Positions 19,838 to 31,280 of a stretch of DNA of 41,000 bases are shown in pieces. The stretch is from Mesostigma viride (Eukaryota; Streptophyta; Mesostigmatophyceae; Mesostigmatales; Mesostigmataceae). Each line of letters opens with the position of its first letter. The first letter of the stretch is position 1. Made by a program: the position numbers and the translations under genes. The stretch is taken from contig RPFO01000175.1 in NCBI GenBank assembly GCA_009746045.1, positions 374,001-415,000 on the forward strand, in the 5' to 3' direction. Under the pieces are notes generated by a model. That model saw only the letters and a program-made list of their open reading frames with translations, had not been told where the DNA came from and made no database searches.

Positions 19838-22800
19838 CTAAGTAGACACCAGCAGCTTGTCCCGCAGGGTGATGAACCGTGCCCTTCCCAGGGCCTTGGT
19901 GAAGATGTCAGCCAGGTTGTCCTTGCCAGGGCAGTGACGCATGCAGATGGAGCCCCCCTCCACCTGCTCACGGATGAAGTGGTAGCGCACGTCGATGTGC
20001 TTGGTGCGCTTGGGGTGCACAGGGTCCTTGGCCAGGGCCACCGCGCCAGTGTTGTCGCACAGCACGGTCGTGGGCCCCTCCACAGGTGCACCCAGGTCTC
20101 CCAGCAGGCGCCTGAGTGGCAGCACCAGCTGGGTGACGCTGCTCGCAGCAATGTACTCTGCCTCGCAGGAAGACAGAGCAACAATGGGTTGCTTGCGGCT
20201 GCACCACTCCACGGGCGCACCCCGGAACAGGACCAGGTTGCCCGTCACAGAGCGTCTGGACTCTGGGCAGTTAGCCCAGTCAGCGTCAGTCCAGGCCTCC
20301 AGCCCCCCTTCCTGACCATACCGCAGACCCTTGTCCCTCGTGGTGTAGAGGTACCGGATCAGGCGGTCGGCAGCCTCCATGTGGGCCGCCGTGGGTGCCT
20401 GCATGTGCTGGCCAGTTGGTTGACAGCAAAAGCAATGTCTGGACGTGTCCACAGCGCGACATACAGCACGGCACCGGTTTTGGACTGATACAGCTGGGTG
20501 TCCGGGGCATTTAGCTGCATTCCCCCCTCGCGTTGGGGACTAACACGGGACACACTGACCGGGGTGCGTACAGGGAAGGAGGGAGAAAGCCCAAAGCGGG
20601 CAGCCAGGGCCTCAATATACACAGTTTGGTGCAAGGAAAGAGACCGGGAAACAGGGTCGACATGGAGAGAAACACCGAGGAAAAAAGAAGGGTCATCGGA
20701 CTCGGTGATCTGAAACTTGCTGGCCAAACGATGAGACCACGAGGCCAGCCAGGAAGAGGAAGGACTGCCTGCAATAATGTCGTCGACATGGACAAACACA
20801 AACGTACGAGACGTGGGATACACGTACAGGCAGGAATCCGTTGGGCTTTGTACAGCACCATCGGAGAGAAGATAGGCACTAAATGTTTTGTGCCAGTTAC
20901 GTGGTGCCTGCTTGATGCCATAGAGGCTGCGTTGCAGCTTCCACACCAGCACATCACCAGCGGCATCACGCTGCTCAAAGCCAGCAGGAGGACGCACATA
21001 GACGTCCTCAGAAAGTGGGGCGTACAAAAACGCAGTGCGAACATCAAGTTGCTTCAGCACATACCCAGACGAGACACCAAAAGCTAGTGCCAAACGAATG
21101 GTGGAGGAACGAACAGTAGGGCTAAAGACCTCAGTGAAATCTATGCCTTCCCGCTGAGCAAAGCCCTTCACAACAAAACGGGCCTTGAAACGGCCATCGC
21201 TTTTGACAGCAAACACCCACCGAGATGGAAGGACCTTGGCAGTGCGAGGAAGAGACTTGGAAGAAACGAGTGAATATACTGCATGCTCGCGAATGCTAGA
21301 AAGCTCACTATCCATCGCAGCACGCCACTCAGGGCTAGCATGGGCCTCAGCAAAAGAGGAGGGGATGGACGTGGAACCTGAGCTAGTGTGGAGTGAGAAA
21401 GTATCAAACAGATCACGCACACTCATGTAGTCAGGGTAAAAACGAGCCCATTTAGGGGAAACACGATCAAGAGGGGTTGTGGGTAACACCTGAGCGAGGG
21501 GATCATGTGCAACGCCGTCGGACACCAGTGCAGCAGTGGCCATAGCGGCAGCCGGTTGCTTGCCGCGGAGGGCCTGCACTAATTTGTGTAGCTGGGACGA
21601 AGAAGGAGATTCAGCAGCAGGTGTGTCTGCCGTCGACACGTGTCCAGGTGGTGTAGAGGTAGAAGCCGACGACGCCTCCAGCGCAGGACTTGGTGCGAAA
21701 ACAGGTGCAGACTCAGACTCAGCGGGTTTGGGCTCAGGACTTGGCGCTGGCGCCTCCTCCAGTGGCGAGCCCCCCTCACCACTGGCATCCCCCGACAAAG
21801 CCTCCAGTGGCGAGCCCCCCTCACCACTGGCATCCCCCAAAGCAGTGCCCCCACTGCTGGCAGCGCCCACAGCAGCGTCCTCACTGCTGGCAGCGGCGCG
21901 CCGCGCCATGGCTCTAGTCACAGGACCAGAGGGCGGTAGGGCCAGAGTAGTATCAGGCCCAGGGACAGAATTCTCAGTGACCGGTGGCAGCAGAAGCTCG
22001 GAAGCCTCCTCCCCCTCCACCAGTGCCGGCAGCAGCTGAGGTGATGGCAGGGCGTCGTTGCGCCAGGCCTCATTGAAGGCCACGTGGCGACGTTGCACCA
22101 AAGTGCGAGTGGCGGAGTCCAGGATCAGATATGCCGGCGAGTCGGGAGCATAACCGACAAAAATGCCAGGCATGGCCTTGGCCTCCAGCTTGCCACGATG
22201 CCCTTCCACACGATGCCAGGCTGGGCAGCCGAAAATGCGCATGTGCGACAGATCAGCGTGATGACCTGTCAGCAAAAAGTGTGGCGTGGCATCACCAGGA
22301 TTCGAGGAGCACGGCAGGCGGTTCAGGATATAAATAGCACACTGGAGTGCCAATGCCCAGTATGCCTTCCCCAGGCCGGCGTGTGTCAACATCGCCAGAG
22401 TCATGCCCATTGCCAGGCCCCAGAGCCGCTCCGCTACGCCGTTCTGCTCAGGGCAGTAAGGCGCGGAGAACTCCTGGTGGACGCGGTGTTCAGCACACAC
22501 CGCCCGCCAGGCTTGACCGGTGAAGACCGCGTCGTTGTCGGTGCGCAGCACGACAGAGCCGGCGTAGAAGGGGCGAATATCGCGGACGAGCAGCTCTGCA
22601 AACCGCCCCACCGCCTCGTCCTTGGTCTTGAGCGCAAACCCCCATCGCCACCGAGTGGCATCGTCAGTGATGCCCAAGAAGTAGCGGGCTCCCCCCAGCG
22701 ACTCGACGCTCATCGGGCCCAGCAGGTCGCCATGAAGCTTGGCGCGCGGCACAGTGGATCGCCGCTGCCCTGGCGGAAATGGCTGGCGCTTGATGAAGCC

Positions 22801-23485
22801 AGCCGGGCAGGATGGGCAGCCAGGAGCAGTTGGACTCCTCGTCGTCAAGTTGGATGCAGGGATGGCGACCAGCTTCTTGATGCGGTCGGCACCAGCATGG
22901 CCCAAACGCCAGTGCAGCAGCAGGTTAACCGGCCGCTCCACCGTCACAGCAGCCATCGCTGGCGCTGCCTTCGCCGCAGGTAACACGTAGATGTTGTTCT
23001 GCATGGCGATCTTGTGATGCTTGTTATCCAGCACCACTGTCTCTTTGTGGAAATCCACCTTGTGACCTGCCTTTGCGAGTTGCGCGACTGAAAGGAGTCG
23101 TGCATTCAGGCCAGGTACAAGCAGCGCTCCTTGCAAGCGCACGCTGTGGCCAGGAAGCTCCACAGCGATGGTGCCCTGGCCGGTAGCGTGCAGCTGTCCG
23201 CCGGAGCCAGCGATTGCCCTGCTGTGGGGGGTCAGAGACACAAAGTCAGAACGGCACGGGGACATGTGGCTGCTCGCAGCCGAGTCCAGCACCCAGGTGA
23301 GGTTGTCGCACGTATACTGCGTGAGAGCAGCAGCCTCCAGCGGCGTCGACGGCGACTCCTCGGCGATGGTGACCATGCAGAAGCCAGGCGGCAGTTCAGC
23401 CGCCTCCTGAGTTGCGTTGGCAGCGGATCCAGCAGGTGCGTTGCGTCCCTTGTTCTGGTTCCCTCGGTTGCCGCCCTTGCCCCCC
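19838..23485 (-). CDS. Copia-2 pol: protease, integrase, RT, RNase H
   Basis: The main open frame reads 23376-20359. The pol frame actually extends up to a C6 run at 23480-23485, where it leaves the gag frame. Protease: TWVLDSAASSHMS. Integrase: HWRLGH...CPSC finger, then HGDLLGPM, LRTDNDAVF and CPEQNGVAER. RT: KARFVVKGFAQREG, LDVRTAFLYA, YGIKQAPRNW and FVHVDDII. Near 20420 the reading moves one frame to RNase H: AWTDADWAN, SSCEAEYIA, LCDNTGAVAL and a final KDNLADIFTKALG. In the spacer between integrase and RT a 16-residue unit (ASGEGGSPLE plus flanks) occurs twice in tandem (about 21750-21840). All catalytic residues are present; only the frame changes break it. Confidence 0.94.
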
Positions 23486-24274
23486 TGTGCTGGTTGGGGT
23501 ACCAGCGTGGGGCCTTCTCAGGATGCTCCTTCCAGCAGTCTTTGTCCTTGTGATTTGACAGGCCACAGTGACTGCATTTCTTGGTCCCCCCGTTCCCCTT
23601 GCTGTTGGTGTGGTAGGCCTGGCCAGTGCCAGCACTCTCCTTTTTCACCACAGCACGTCCCCCCTTGAGCAGATCCTCCGCCTCCATGAGTGCCCTCTTC
23701 ACCACAGGTAGTGGGTCCTCCTCGTTGAACCGTACAGACACCAGCGCAGGGCGGTACTCGTCTGTCAGTGCTCCCAGTAGAATGGCAGCAAAATCACGGT
23801 CCTGGATGACTCCCCCTGCAGCCTGGTAGTCAGCACGTAGAAGCTCCGCCCTCCTCACAAGCTGTTGCATGGTCTCGTTAGGAAGCTTCTGTAGGCGGTG
23901 CAGCTTGCTCCTCAGCTCAAACCTGTGACTCTTGGTTAGCCTGGTTTGCTCATAGTTCTCCATGAGACACTGCCATGCTTGGCTACCAGTTTTGTTGGCC
24001 ACAGTGGCCATTAGGCGTGCAGCTTCACCTGTTAGACAGGTGAGCAAAGCTGCCCACAGGGCCTTATCAGCCCTGTCATTCTCCTCAGTGCCCAGCAGGA
24101 CAGCATCCAAACTGAAAAGACTGACAACAGCCAAAAACAATTCTTCCACTCCTCCCACTTGCTGTAATCATCACCAGCTGCACCAACAAATTTCTTGCAG
24201 CTCTTGGCAACTGTTGAAACAAGAGAGGTGTAGTCAGGCTGTCTGGTAGCAGTTTGGGTGTCTTGATCCTCCAT
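23486..24274 (-). CDS. Copia-2 gag (UBN2-type capsid and CCHC knuckle)
   Basis: Starts MEDQDTQTATRQPDYTSL at 24274. After KWEEW (about 24140) the reading shifts to the frame open 24158-23232, giving the typical Copia capsid helices (ALWAALLTCLTGEAARL, AWQCLMENYEQTRLTK, ETMQQLVRRAELLRADY) and a knuckle CSHCGLSNHKDKDC (C-x2-C-x4-H-x4-C). Pol follows directly by a one-base change of frame in the G6/C6 run. The element may have been a single gag-pol frame. Confidence 0.9.
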
Positions 24275-24353
24275 GGTTGATCTGGGTCTGGGTGTTGTCT
24301 CTGGGGTAGTCAGATGAATGTCTCTGCTCCTCAAATGCAGGGTAGGCATCAAA

Positions 24354-24365
24354 CCTCCGATACCA
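24354..24365 (-). other. Copia-2 primer-binding site (initiator-Met type)
   Basis: Minus-strand TGGTATCGGAGG starts right at the LTR edge. Its first seven bases equal the usual initiator Met tRNA site TGGTATCAGAGC, and the remainder differs at two places. Confidence 0.85.
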
Positions 24366-25110
24366 TGTTGAAAGAACTAATGGGTTTGCCTTCTACAATG
24401 CTTGTGATTGGAACCCAAATGTGCCTGTCCTTGCAGGTACAGGCTATGGAGGATGGAAGCAAAGAGACAGAGACTCAGTTTGAGGCAGAATGATAGTGAG
24501 GAGTACCTTTGGCAAGGCTCCTCAGTTGTTTTATTAACTCGAGGAAAAAACACAGGCAGAAAACTGGAATGACCTGATTGGCTGGCTAGGAATGTGCCTA
24601 GGAATATTCTCATGTAATACTCAGGCCACCAATCAGGTTAGGTCAGTGTACAGGCTACCAATCAGATCTAGACAAGAATAAATCTTATCTTGTAACTGCT
24701 GTACAGCCTTATCTTGTAACTGATGTACAGTCTTAACTTGTAACTGCTGCACAGTAATCTAACTATTTAATAAAAGATCTCTCTGTGTGTGATCTGATGA
24801 TGATGAAGTAAATCTGGCGTGAACATATCAGCGCCACATCTGACATGCACAGTGTACATGTCAATCAGTCAGCTGTCCTGTCATAGATTCTCATCTGACA
24901 TGTCATAGGTCAGCTGACATAGACAGATTTGTCAGCTGCCTATAAGGATCCACTTGGCATAGGTACTAATCCCTGATTACTAAAACTGGCCACAACTTTC
25001 TCATTTGTAGGCCAAATCCAACGGGATAAAGAACAGTGGCTCCTGTACAAGAGCCTCTATCTATCTAGCCAGGTCAGGTGGGTACAAATACAAGGACCAT
25101 GTCCTTGACA
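24366..25110 (-). mobile_element. Copia-2 5' LTR
   Basis: Starts TGTTGAAAGAAC and ends CCTTGACA, followed by the CACAT duplication at 25111-25115. Confidence 0.95.
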
Positions 25111-25115
25111 CACAT

Positions 25116-27303
25116 ATAAAAACCCACCTACAAATTTACAAGGGTGCTTGCCTAATTGTTGGGGATGTGCAGCAATGGCAGCTAATGCTTCCGGCTCAGT
25201 GGCCGTAAATCTACTAATAAGGCGTTCAAGATCAGAGGTAGGCATCGCTACAGAAGTATCCAGAACAGGTTTAAAGAGATCTCCTACCGCCTTGCCAAAG
25301 AGAAGGGGAGGTCCTAGAGGGACTACGTTTTCATAAGACTTTCCTGACCTAGTCGCTATATGGCTAAGCGGTATAGAAATTTTATTTTTCCCCTCCCCCC
25401 CCACCGAGGCTACGGAAAGGGCCTCACACGGGAGAGAGAGTCCTACGTGAGAAAGGAGATCAGGCATGCGAACAGCTGTATGAAAGAGGTAGGCATAGGA
25501 TTCATCGTCAGGTAGTTCACCATAAGGGGTTACACCCATAGTAGTAGGAAGTAGAGTAGTATTGAGAACATCAAGGTCCTCGAAGAAGGAATAGTCTGCA
25601 CGACGAGAGAGTGCATCTGGTACTATGTTATCTACACCCTTGACATACTGAAGTTTAAAAGGGGAAAACTGTGCTAAAAATTCCATCCAGCGCGCTTGCC
25701 GAGGGGTAAGGTTGGGTTGGGAGAGAAGATGGGTAAGGGGACGATGATCCGTTTGGATAACTAACCTATAAGGATCTAGCTCACAGGGTTCATTCAGGCA
25801 GACATCAAATTGAGCACCTTTAAGGAAGTGCTGCCACGCGTGGCAACAATACACCACAGCTAAGAGTTCCTGCTGGTGTACGGGATAGTTACGCTCCGCA
25901 GGGAGCATTGTCCTAGAGATATACTCAATTGGCTGTAAGCCCTGACCCTGATCCTGGAGAAGGACACCACCTATAGCTACTTTACTAGCATCTGTAGCCA
26001 CAACAAAGGGTTTAGTAGTATCCGGTAGGATGAGTACAGGAGGGGAAAGGAGTAGGGATTTTAGGCACTGAAAAGCCGACTGACATTCACTACTCCAAAC
26101 AAAGGGGATATCCTTCTTTAATAAATGATTAATAGGGGCTGCTATAGTTGCGAAACGCGGGATAAAACGCCTATAGTAAGAAGCAATTCCTAGGAAACTA
26201 CGTACACCTTTAACGTCGGTAGGAGTAGGCCATTCCTGAATTGACTTAGTTTTATCCGGGTCGGTAGCGACCCCGGCATCTGACAGAACGTGCCCTAAAA
26301 ATGGGACACTCCTACCCGAACGCACTTTAGCACGGCGCGCCCACAAAGAATTTTCAGCCATTATTTCTAATACTTTCTTTAAATCACGTAGGTGCGTTTC
26401 AAAATCAGGAGAGTAAATAAGAATATCATCTAAGTAAGCTTGAGCACAAGAACGGTCATGCTCAGATAAAGAAACAGAGGAGAAGGAAGGATCCTTTAGA
26501 TCAGAGGACACCTGAGGAAGGTGAGAATTTCCCATAACAGGTCTAAGCACTTCATTCATTAACATTTGGAAAGAGGCAGGAGAGTTACAGAGTCCCATAG
26601 CCGCTACTCTAAACTGATAGTGCCCAAAAGGGGTAGCAAAGGCGGTTTTGTGGCAATCCTCAGGAGCTATACGTAGTTGCCAAAAACCATCCGCACAATC
26701 TAGTACTGTGAAACAGGTAGAACCTTTAACTTTATTAAATATATCATCAATACGAGGTAGAGGGTATTTAGACTTCACAGTAATATCATTCAACTTCCTA
26801 TAATCAGTAACTAGGCGAAACTTGCCATTTGGCTTAGGAACTAACAGGACACCAGCTGAGTAGGGGGAGTTACTGGGCTCTATCAATCCTGCTTCTAATA
26901 ATGACACTAAAATCTGTTTTAGTTCCTTTAATTCTGTAGGGCCCATTCTATACATCGGAGAGTGCGTAGGAACTGCACCGTCCTTGATAACTACACGGTG
27001 TAAAACAGAACGAGGAGGAGGATAAGAAGGAGTCTTTTCTTCAAATACTTTTGAGGAATCTATCACAGCCATGTATCTGACTATTTCATTTTCAGTAAAT
27101 CCCACTCCTATTGTATCCACTGTATTTACATCTATATCCACACTATTATTAGTGATAGGTATCTCCTGTACTTCTAACTGAAGGAACATACATAATAGGT
27201 ATCCATATTCCTTTAGTTCAGATCTCAATTCGTCGTTGGACATTAATACTTCAGGTATAGGTCTCACAGGAGGATAAACAGGTGTAGGAGGAGTAATATC
27301 TAC
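25116..27303 (-). CDS. Gypsy reverse transcriptase and RNase H
   Basis: Bounded by the CACTA-like insertion on the 5' side and Copia-2 on the 3' side. RT blocks: TDYRKLNDITVKSKYPLPR, FTVLDCADGFWQ, FATPFGHYQFRVAAMGLCNS and the catalytic AYLDDILIYS; then the thumb FLGHVLSDAG, RSFLGIASYYRRFIP. RNase H: VVATDASKVAIGG, the Glu in HQQELLAVVY, and QTDHRPLTHL, with the closing DALSRRADY. An extra loop of roughly 25 residues (Ser-rich, NSHLPQ to SCAQ) sits just before YLDD, longer than usual for Ty3-type RT. The first codons (VDITPPTP) join in frame to the protease end once the CACTA-like element is removed. Confidence 0.95.
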
Positions 27304-27305
27304 CA
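27304..27305. repeat. Target duplication of the CACTA-like element, left copy (CA)
   Basis: CA before CACTA at 27306 and again after TAGTG at 34665-34666. Removing the element plus one CA restores the Gypsy frame (LENLSL joined to VDITPP). Confidence 0.75.
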
Positions 27306-27560
27306 CACTACACTATAAACTTACGGCCCGTACACGTATACGGGCCCCGTATACGGCCCGTAAACGTATACGGGCTCCGTATACGGTACGTAAACTTTAC
27401 TTCAAAGTATACGACAAAAAGTATACGGGCCGTAAACTTTACGGCCCGTATACTTTGTGTCGTATGCTGCAGTAAATTTACTACCGTAAACGACACAAAG
27501 TATACGGGCCGTAACATTTACGGCAAGTATACTTTGTGTCGTATGCCTTACAGGCCAATG
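27306..27560. repeat. Left terminal inverted repeat and subterminal repeats
   Basis: TIR 27306-27343, then alternating direct and inverted copies of ACGGCCCGTATAC and GTATACGGGCCGTAA, several flanked by TTTGTGTCGTATGC. The stretch could fold into long hairpins. Confidence 0.85.
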
Positions 27561-27673
27561 AGGCCATTTTTTACGTCCACTTGGCGTCCACTAGAATTAA
27601 TGTCACGCTACGTACACGCCGCGTACACCGAACCTAGTACGGGGCCGTAACCGAAACGGACCCCGGTTACGGT

Positions 27674-27743
27674 CTTGTTGTTGTTGTTGTTGTTGTTGTG
27701 TCCCACGCCGCACATGGGCAGCAGAGAATCTATACTGGCCGAT
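27674..27743 (-). mobile_element. Short retroposon 3' end with (CAA)n tail, interrupted by the LINE
   Basis: On the minus strand: TATAGATTCTCTGCTG..., CGGCGTGGGACA, then a CAA microsatellite (27674-27700). It continues on the far side of the LINE from 30126. Related ends are found at 30174-30330 and 38939-39041. Confidence 0.65.
27727..27743. repeat. LINE target-site duplication, left copy (17 bp)
   Basis: AATCTATACTGGCCGAT, perfectly repeated at 30109-30125. Confidence 0.95.
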
Positions 27744-29997
27744 GGAGATAGCCTATGTGGATGACACCACCAATGTTTGCATCTCTCTACAGGAAGTGAA
27801 TGCTGTCTTGGAAAATATCAACACGTACTCTGTGGCCTCACAACAACGTTGTAATGTGCAAAAGTCCACGGGACTGCACATCGGCAAACCCAACCCATCT
27901 CGGATAAACCCCTCTCACCTGGCCATGACATGGGTCAAACCAGGTGAACACCATCTTTTGCACAATTGCCCCATTGGCTGCACGCCAGAGGGACGTTTGG
28001 CTGAACATCGTGCGTTTTTATATGACGAAACCAACCACGTGGGCAAACTTGCAGGAGTGCTCCTCACGGCAGGGCGGTGGGGTGGCGTCCAGCGGATGAG
28101 CTTACGAGGAAAAGCACTAATCGTCAACCAACTCTTGTTCTCCAAGGTTTTATACTACTGTCTGGCACACCCTCCCAACGATCATACCATACAGCTTATC
28201 CAACGCATCGGCAGCAACTTTGTTTGGAAACAGAAAGGTTTGATATCTCACACGGTACATGGTTGGATCAGCCGGGATATGTCCTTTATGTCATGGTTGC
28301 ACGGTGGTCTAGGGCTACACAACATACAATGGCGCTTGTGGTCGATGTATGCTAAACAAGTGATCAGCGTGTACATGGAAGTGAACACGCACCCTGGCTG
28401 CCTGTTGGCAAAAGAGTCTCTCTCCGCTAGTTACACCCATGCTAATGGCACATCATGGCACCTTGACGCTGGAGTACTTGGCTGCACACTGATATCATAC
28501 AAGGGGCTCCCCTGGTACTGGTCGCGCCTATGGTTAGGTTATCACAAGCTCAAACCTGGGCGCCTCGTTTTTCCCACCACTCGTGAGGAGGTTGCACGAC
28601 AGATTCTTTATTTCAATGATTTGATCGTGGACAATGCGCGCAAGCCCTTGGGCACGTTACATGGGCACAACCCTTATGCTGGCTTCCTGTGCGCATCACC
28701 CCCTGTTCTGAGAGTGCTCGATCTCTACGCGTGGCAGGGGGACAGATATCGGTTACGGGCATACACTGAAGTTAATGCTTGGGTGCAAAACATGCCATCG
28801 CTACACGCTTGGAACACCCTCATCCAGGCCATCCCAGCTACATGGCATGCTGTGATGATGGCCCCACGCAAGGCCCTACAGCCGGGTGATTGGATCAGTT
28901 TTTACCCAGACGGGATCACATCCACATGCAAAGGTCTGGTCCGGGGAGTGTTGCCTCCGGCCGGAATTCAAGTCCAAGTGGCCGACACCCTTCCAGGCCA
29001 CAATGGTTGCCTCAATCAGTTGGCGACATTATGTGTCTGTCTTCCAGCCCACCAATGTCACCGTATCCGGATGGTCCCGTGGTTAGTATCAAGGTCCTGC
29101 ATGTTCCAGCCGGACCCCACGACCCCGGCGGAGGCCATCACTTGGTTACACGTAGGCAATACGAGATTGGATACTTTACCATTGGACCCCCTGGAATTTG
29201 GCTGGACCCTGACCAAGGGGATGTCTAGGATCAGCAAATGTCTTTACGAGTACACGGCAGAATGGGGTTATGACATTTTATTGCACGAGAACCATAAGCT
29301 CCACCCTGGCCGCCCACGATGGGGCTTTCAATGGCCTGGATATAGTTGGATTAAACTTATCACCCTGGCGGTCGATCACCCTTTGGTGGACCGCAGAGCG
29401 ACCGACATTCAACATCTTTTACTGCACAGAGCCATCGGGGTAAACGCGACCCTCAGCAGCCGGTTTCACCACGATGCGACATGCCTGTGCACCTTCCCTT
29501 CGGAAACAATTGAGCACCGCTTTCTCTACTGCCAAGTGAGCGGGGTGTGGCAATGGTTGTTTAACGTATGGTCCGCATGGACCGCGCTACCACATTCCAC
29601 ACTAACGCTATCCGTGCGTTGTATCATATTCGGTATGGCGGGGACCCCCGGGGAGGAGCTATCCGACAGTCAACTAGCCTGGGTATGGCTCCGAACTAAT
29701 ATGCTATACGCGATCTGGACTATCCGGAACGAGACGGTTTTCAAAGTGCGGCACGAATACACCAAAGCCGCCGTTGTGAGGCGGTTTATCTTCCTCTGGA
29801 ACTCAGCAATGCGTCGCGCTTGGCTCTTGGCGCAAGAACAATACAAGGTGTGGGACCCCGGGCCCAACAATGACAGGCCCAGCCCCTTGGAGCTCTTCCA
29901 TGCTCTCCTGGGACGCAACATGGTGTTTACTTGCATTCCTCACGGTGACCTTACGCGCGTCACTTGGCTCCCCTGGTCACACAATGCTCCTTTCTAA
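27744..29997 (+). CDS. LINE ORF2 C-terminal part: end of RT palm, thumb and zf-RVT knuckle
   Basis: The reading frame opens with EIAYVDDTTNVCISL, the catalytic box of a LINE RT (AYVDD), so motifs before it are missing. The apparent start codon is an accident: its A and T come from the target duplication. Downstream are the thumb-like region (WGGVQRMSLRGKALIVNQLL, conserved in plant and algal L1 proteins), a long connector and the C-terminal zinc-binding motif CLCTFPSETIEHRFLYC (C-x-C...H...C). The endonuclease and most of RT are absent, so it is dead by truncation, although its 750 remaining codons have no internal stop, indicating recent insertion. Confidence 0.92.
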
Positions 29998-30108
29998 ACC
30001 TTTCACCTATCACACTACCCTCAGAGGGTAACCAGCTGGTCGATACGTGGTACCTCTTCACCTAATGATATTCCTATTGGTTAATAAAAATACCCATTTA
30101 CCCGGAAA
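27744..30108 (+). mobile_element. 5'-truncated L1-like LINE
   Basis: 2,365 bp flanked by a perfect 17-bp target duplication. It begins inside the RT domain and ends after a 111-nt 3' untranslated stretch in a short A-rich end (CCCGGAAA). Plus-strand insertion within the CACTA-like element, into an earlier minus-strand retroposon fragment. Confidence 0.93.
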
Positions 30109-30125
30109 AATCTATACTGGCCGAT
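30109..30125. repeat. LINE target-site duplication, right copy
   Basis: AATCTATACTGGCCGAT, identical to 27727-27743. Confidence 0.95.
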
Positions 30126-30173
30126 ACGGTTTTGTACTTGTCCCGTTCTAGGTACGGCACAGAGCGGTTGCGT

Positions 30174-30330
30174 GTTGTTCTTGTTCTTGTTCTTGTTCTT
30201 GTTGTTGGTTCCCACGCCGCGGAGGTTAGTTAGTTAGTTAGTTGAATCCCACGCCGCGGAAGTTGTTGTTGTTGTTGTTGTGTCCCACGCCGCGGAAGTG
30301 CAGCAGAGATTCTATATTTGCCGAGGGCCG
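30174..30330 (-). mobile_element. Cluster of three retroposon 3' ends, each with a different microsatellite tail
   Basis: Read on the minus strand, the block CCGCGGCGTGGGA occurs three times (or a slight variant), each followed by a different tail: CAA units (30263-30281), CTAA units (30225-30243), and AAGAAC units (30174-30200). Only the outermost has the longer body (TATAGAATCTCTGCTGCACT). The two inner ones are just tail plus about 15 bp. This is a head-to-tail pile of 3' ends, as if each copy inserted into or primed on the previous tail. Confidence 0.7.
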
Positions 30331-31280
30331 GATAGAACGGTTGCGTGTACGGGACTGGTTTCAGGAACGCCCCCGTACCTGTGCTAGTCGAGTTTGCAGG
30401 TGGGGAGTTGTGAACCGCCGCGCCGGGCGAGAACGATTTTTCGAATTTATCAACGATCACAAGCGTCTGCCCTTGCAACGCTTGCCTCATAATTAGCCGG
30501 CCATGCCGATTTGCAGTCGCCAGCCGGTCAGTAGTGGTGAAAGAATATTTGGACTAAAAAAGAATCGCGGGCTTATTGCGCCTGAAGAAGAAGAAAGCCA
30601 AAGGCGCACTAGAACAAGCCTTTGGAGCCGCAGTTTAGCATGATTGAGTTATCATTTTTCCAGCCATCTACAGCGCTCTCTCCGATACAGCTAGCCTACC
30701 ATGGCGTAGTCCTTAGCCAGCTACATCAATTTGTTCGTCTTTGTTCCTAAAGGAAAATTAAATTTCGTGACATCGTGCGCATGCGGCATTTCACGAAGCT
30801 ACTGCAATCTCATTACGCTAAACAAAGTAAGCCAATGTTCCTAATCAGCGCCCGCATATGCATGCCACGTTTAGTCGCAAGGAGTCGCATAGACTATCTG
30901 TCTCACACTTTGTTAATCATCGCTCATTTGCTTACTGCTCCATGAGGGGAGCTGTGTACTACTGATTCTCTATCTTTTATGTATGGCAGTCGACTTAATG
31001 TCTTTTGCCATTCTTCAGGAATCCACTCGTTCCCGTCGCTTGACAGGCTACTAAAGATGCCTTTGAGTTACGCGACATTTTCGGCCTCGTTTACTCTACA
31101 CCCGGCACATCTGGGCTACTCATTATGTGCCGATGTCCACTGTAAGTTATTCAAGTTTTTTGCCTTGCATGGTTGTCAGTTTTGCTGGGCAATTTCTCCC
31201 CACCGAGATCTCTTCTTTCGCTTTGGCAACGCCATGCTATTGTATGGTATGCCTTCGTGCCATGCTAGTGGGTAGGTAGG
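30331..31280. other. Internal CACTA-like element sequence without recognised genes
   Basis: A minus-strand open frame (30490-30230) ends in the retroposon 3' block and may be the vestige of its coding end (KYRISAALPRRGTQQQ). Otherwise nothing is recognised. Confidence 0.4.

Larger units (their letters stand above)
18993..25110 (-). mobile_element. Copia-2: canonical Copia (Ty1-type) LTR retrotransposon inserted between Gypsy RNase H and integrase
   Basis: 6,118 bp with TG...CA LTRs of 744 and 745 bp, a 5-bp duplication CACAT, an initiator-Met-type primer site next to the 5' LTR and a G-rich polypurine tract next to the 3' LTR. Gag and pol are on the minus strand in the normal Copia order protease, integrase, RT, RNase H. 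About five differences between the LTRs were noticed over 744 bp, so it is recent. Confidence 0.97.

Noticed and set aside
22084-22983. Plus-strand ORF of 299 codons
   Set aside because: Antisense to Copia-2 integrase.
27742-27744. Start codon of the LINE ORF
   Set aside because: The ATG spans the junction of target duplication and LINE body; the frame is a truncated RT.
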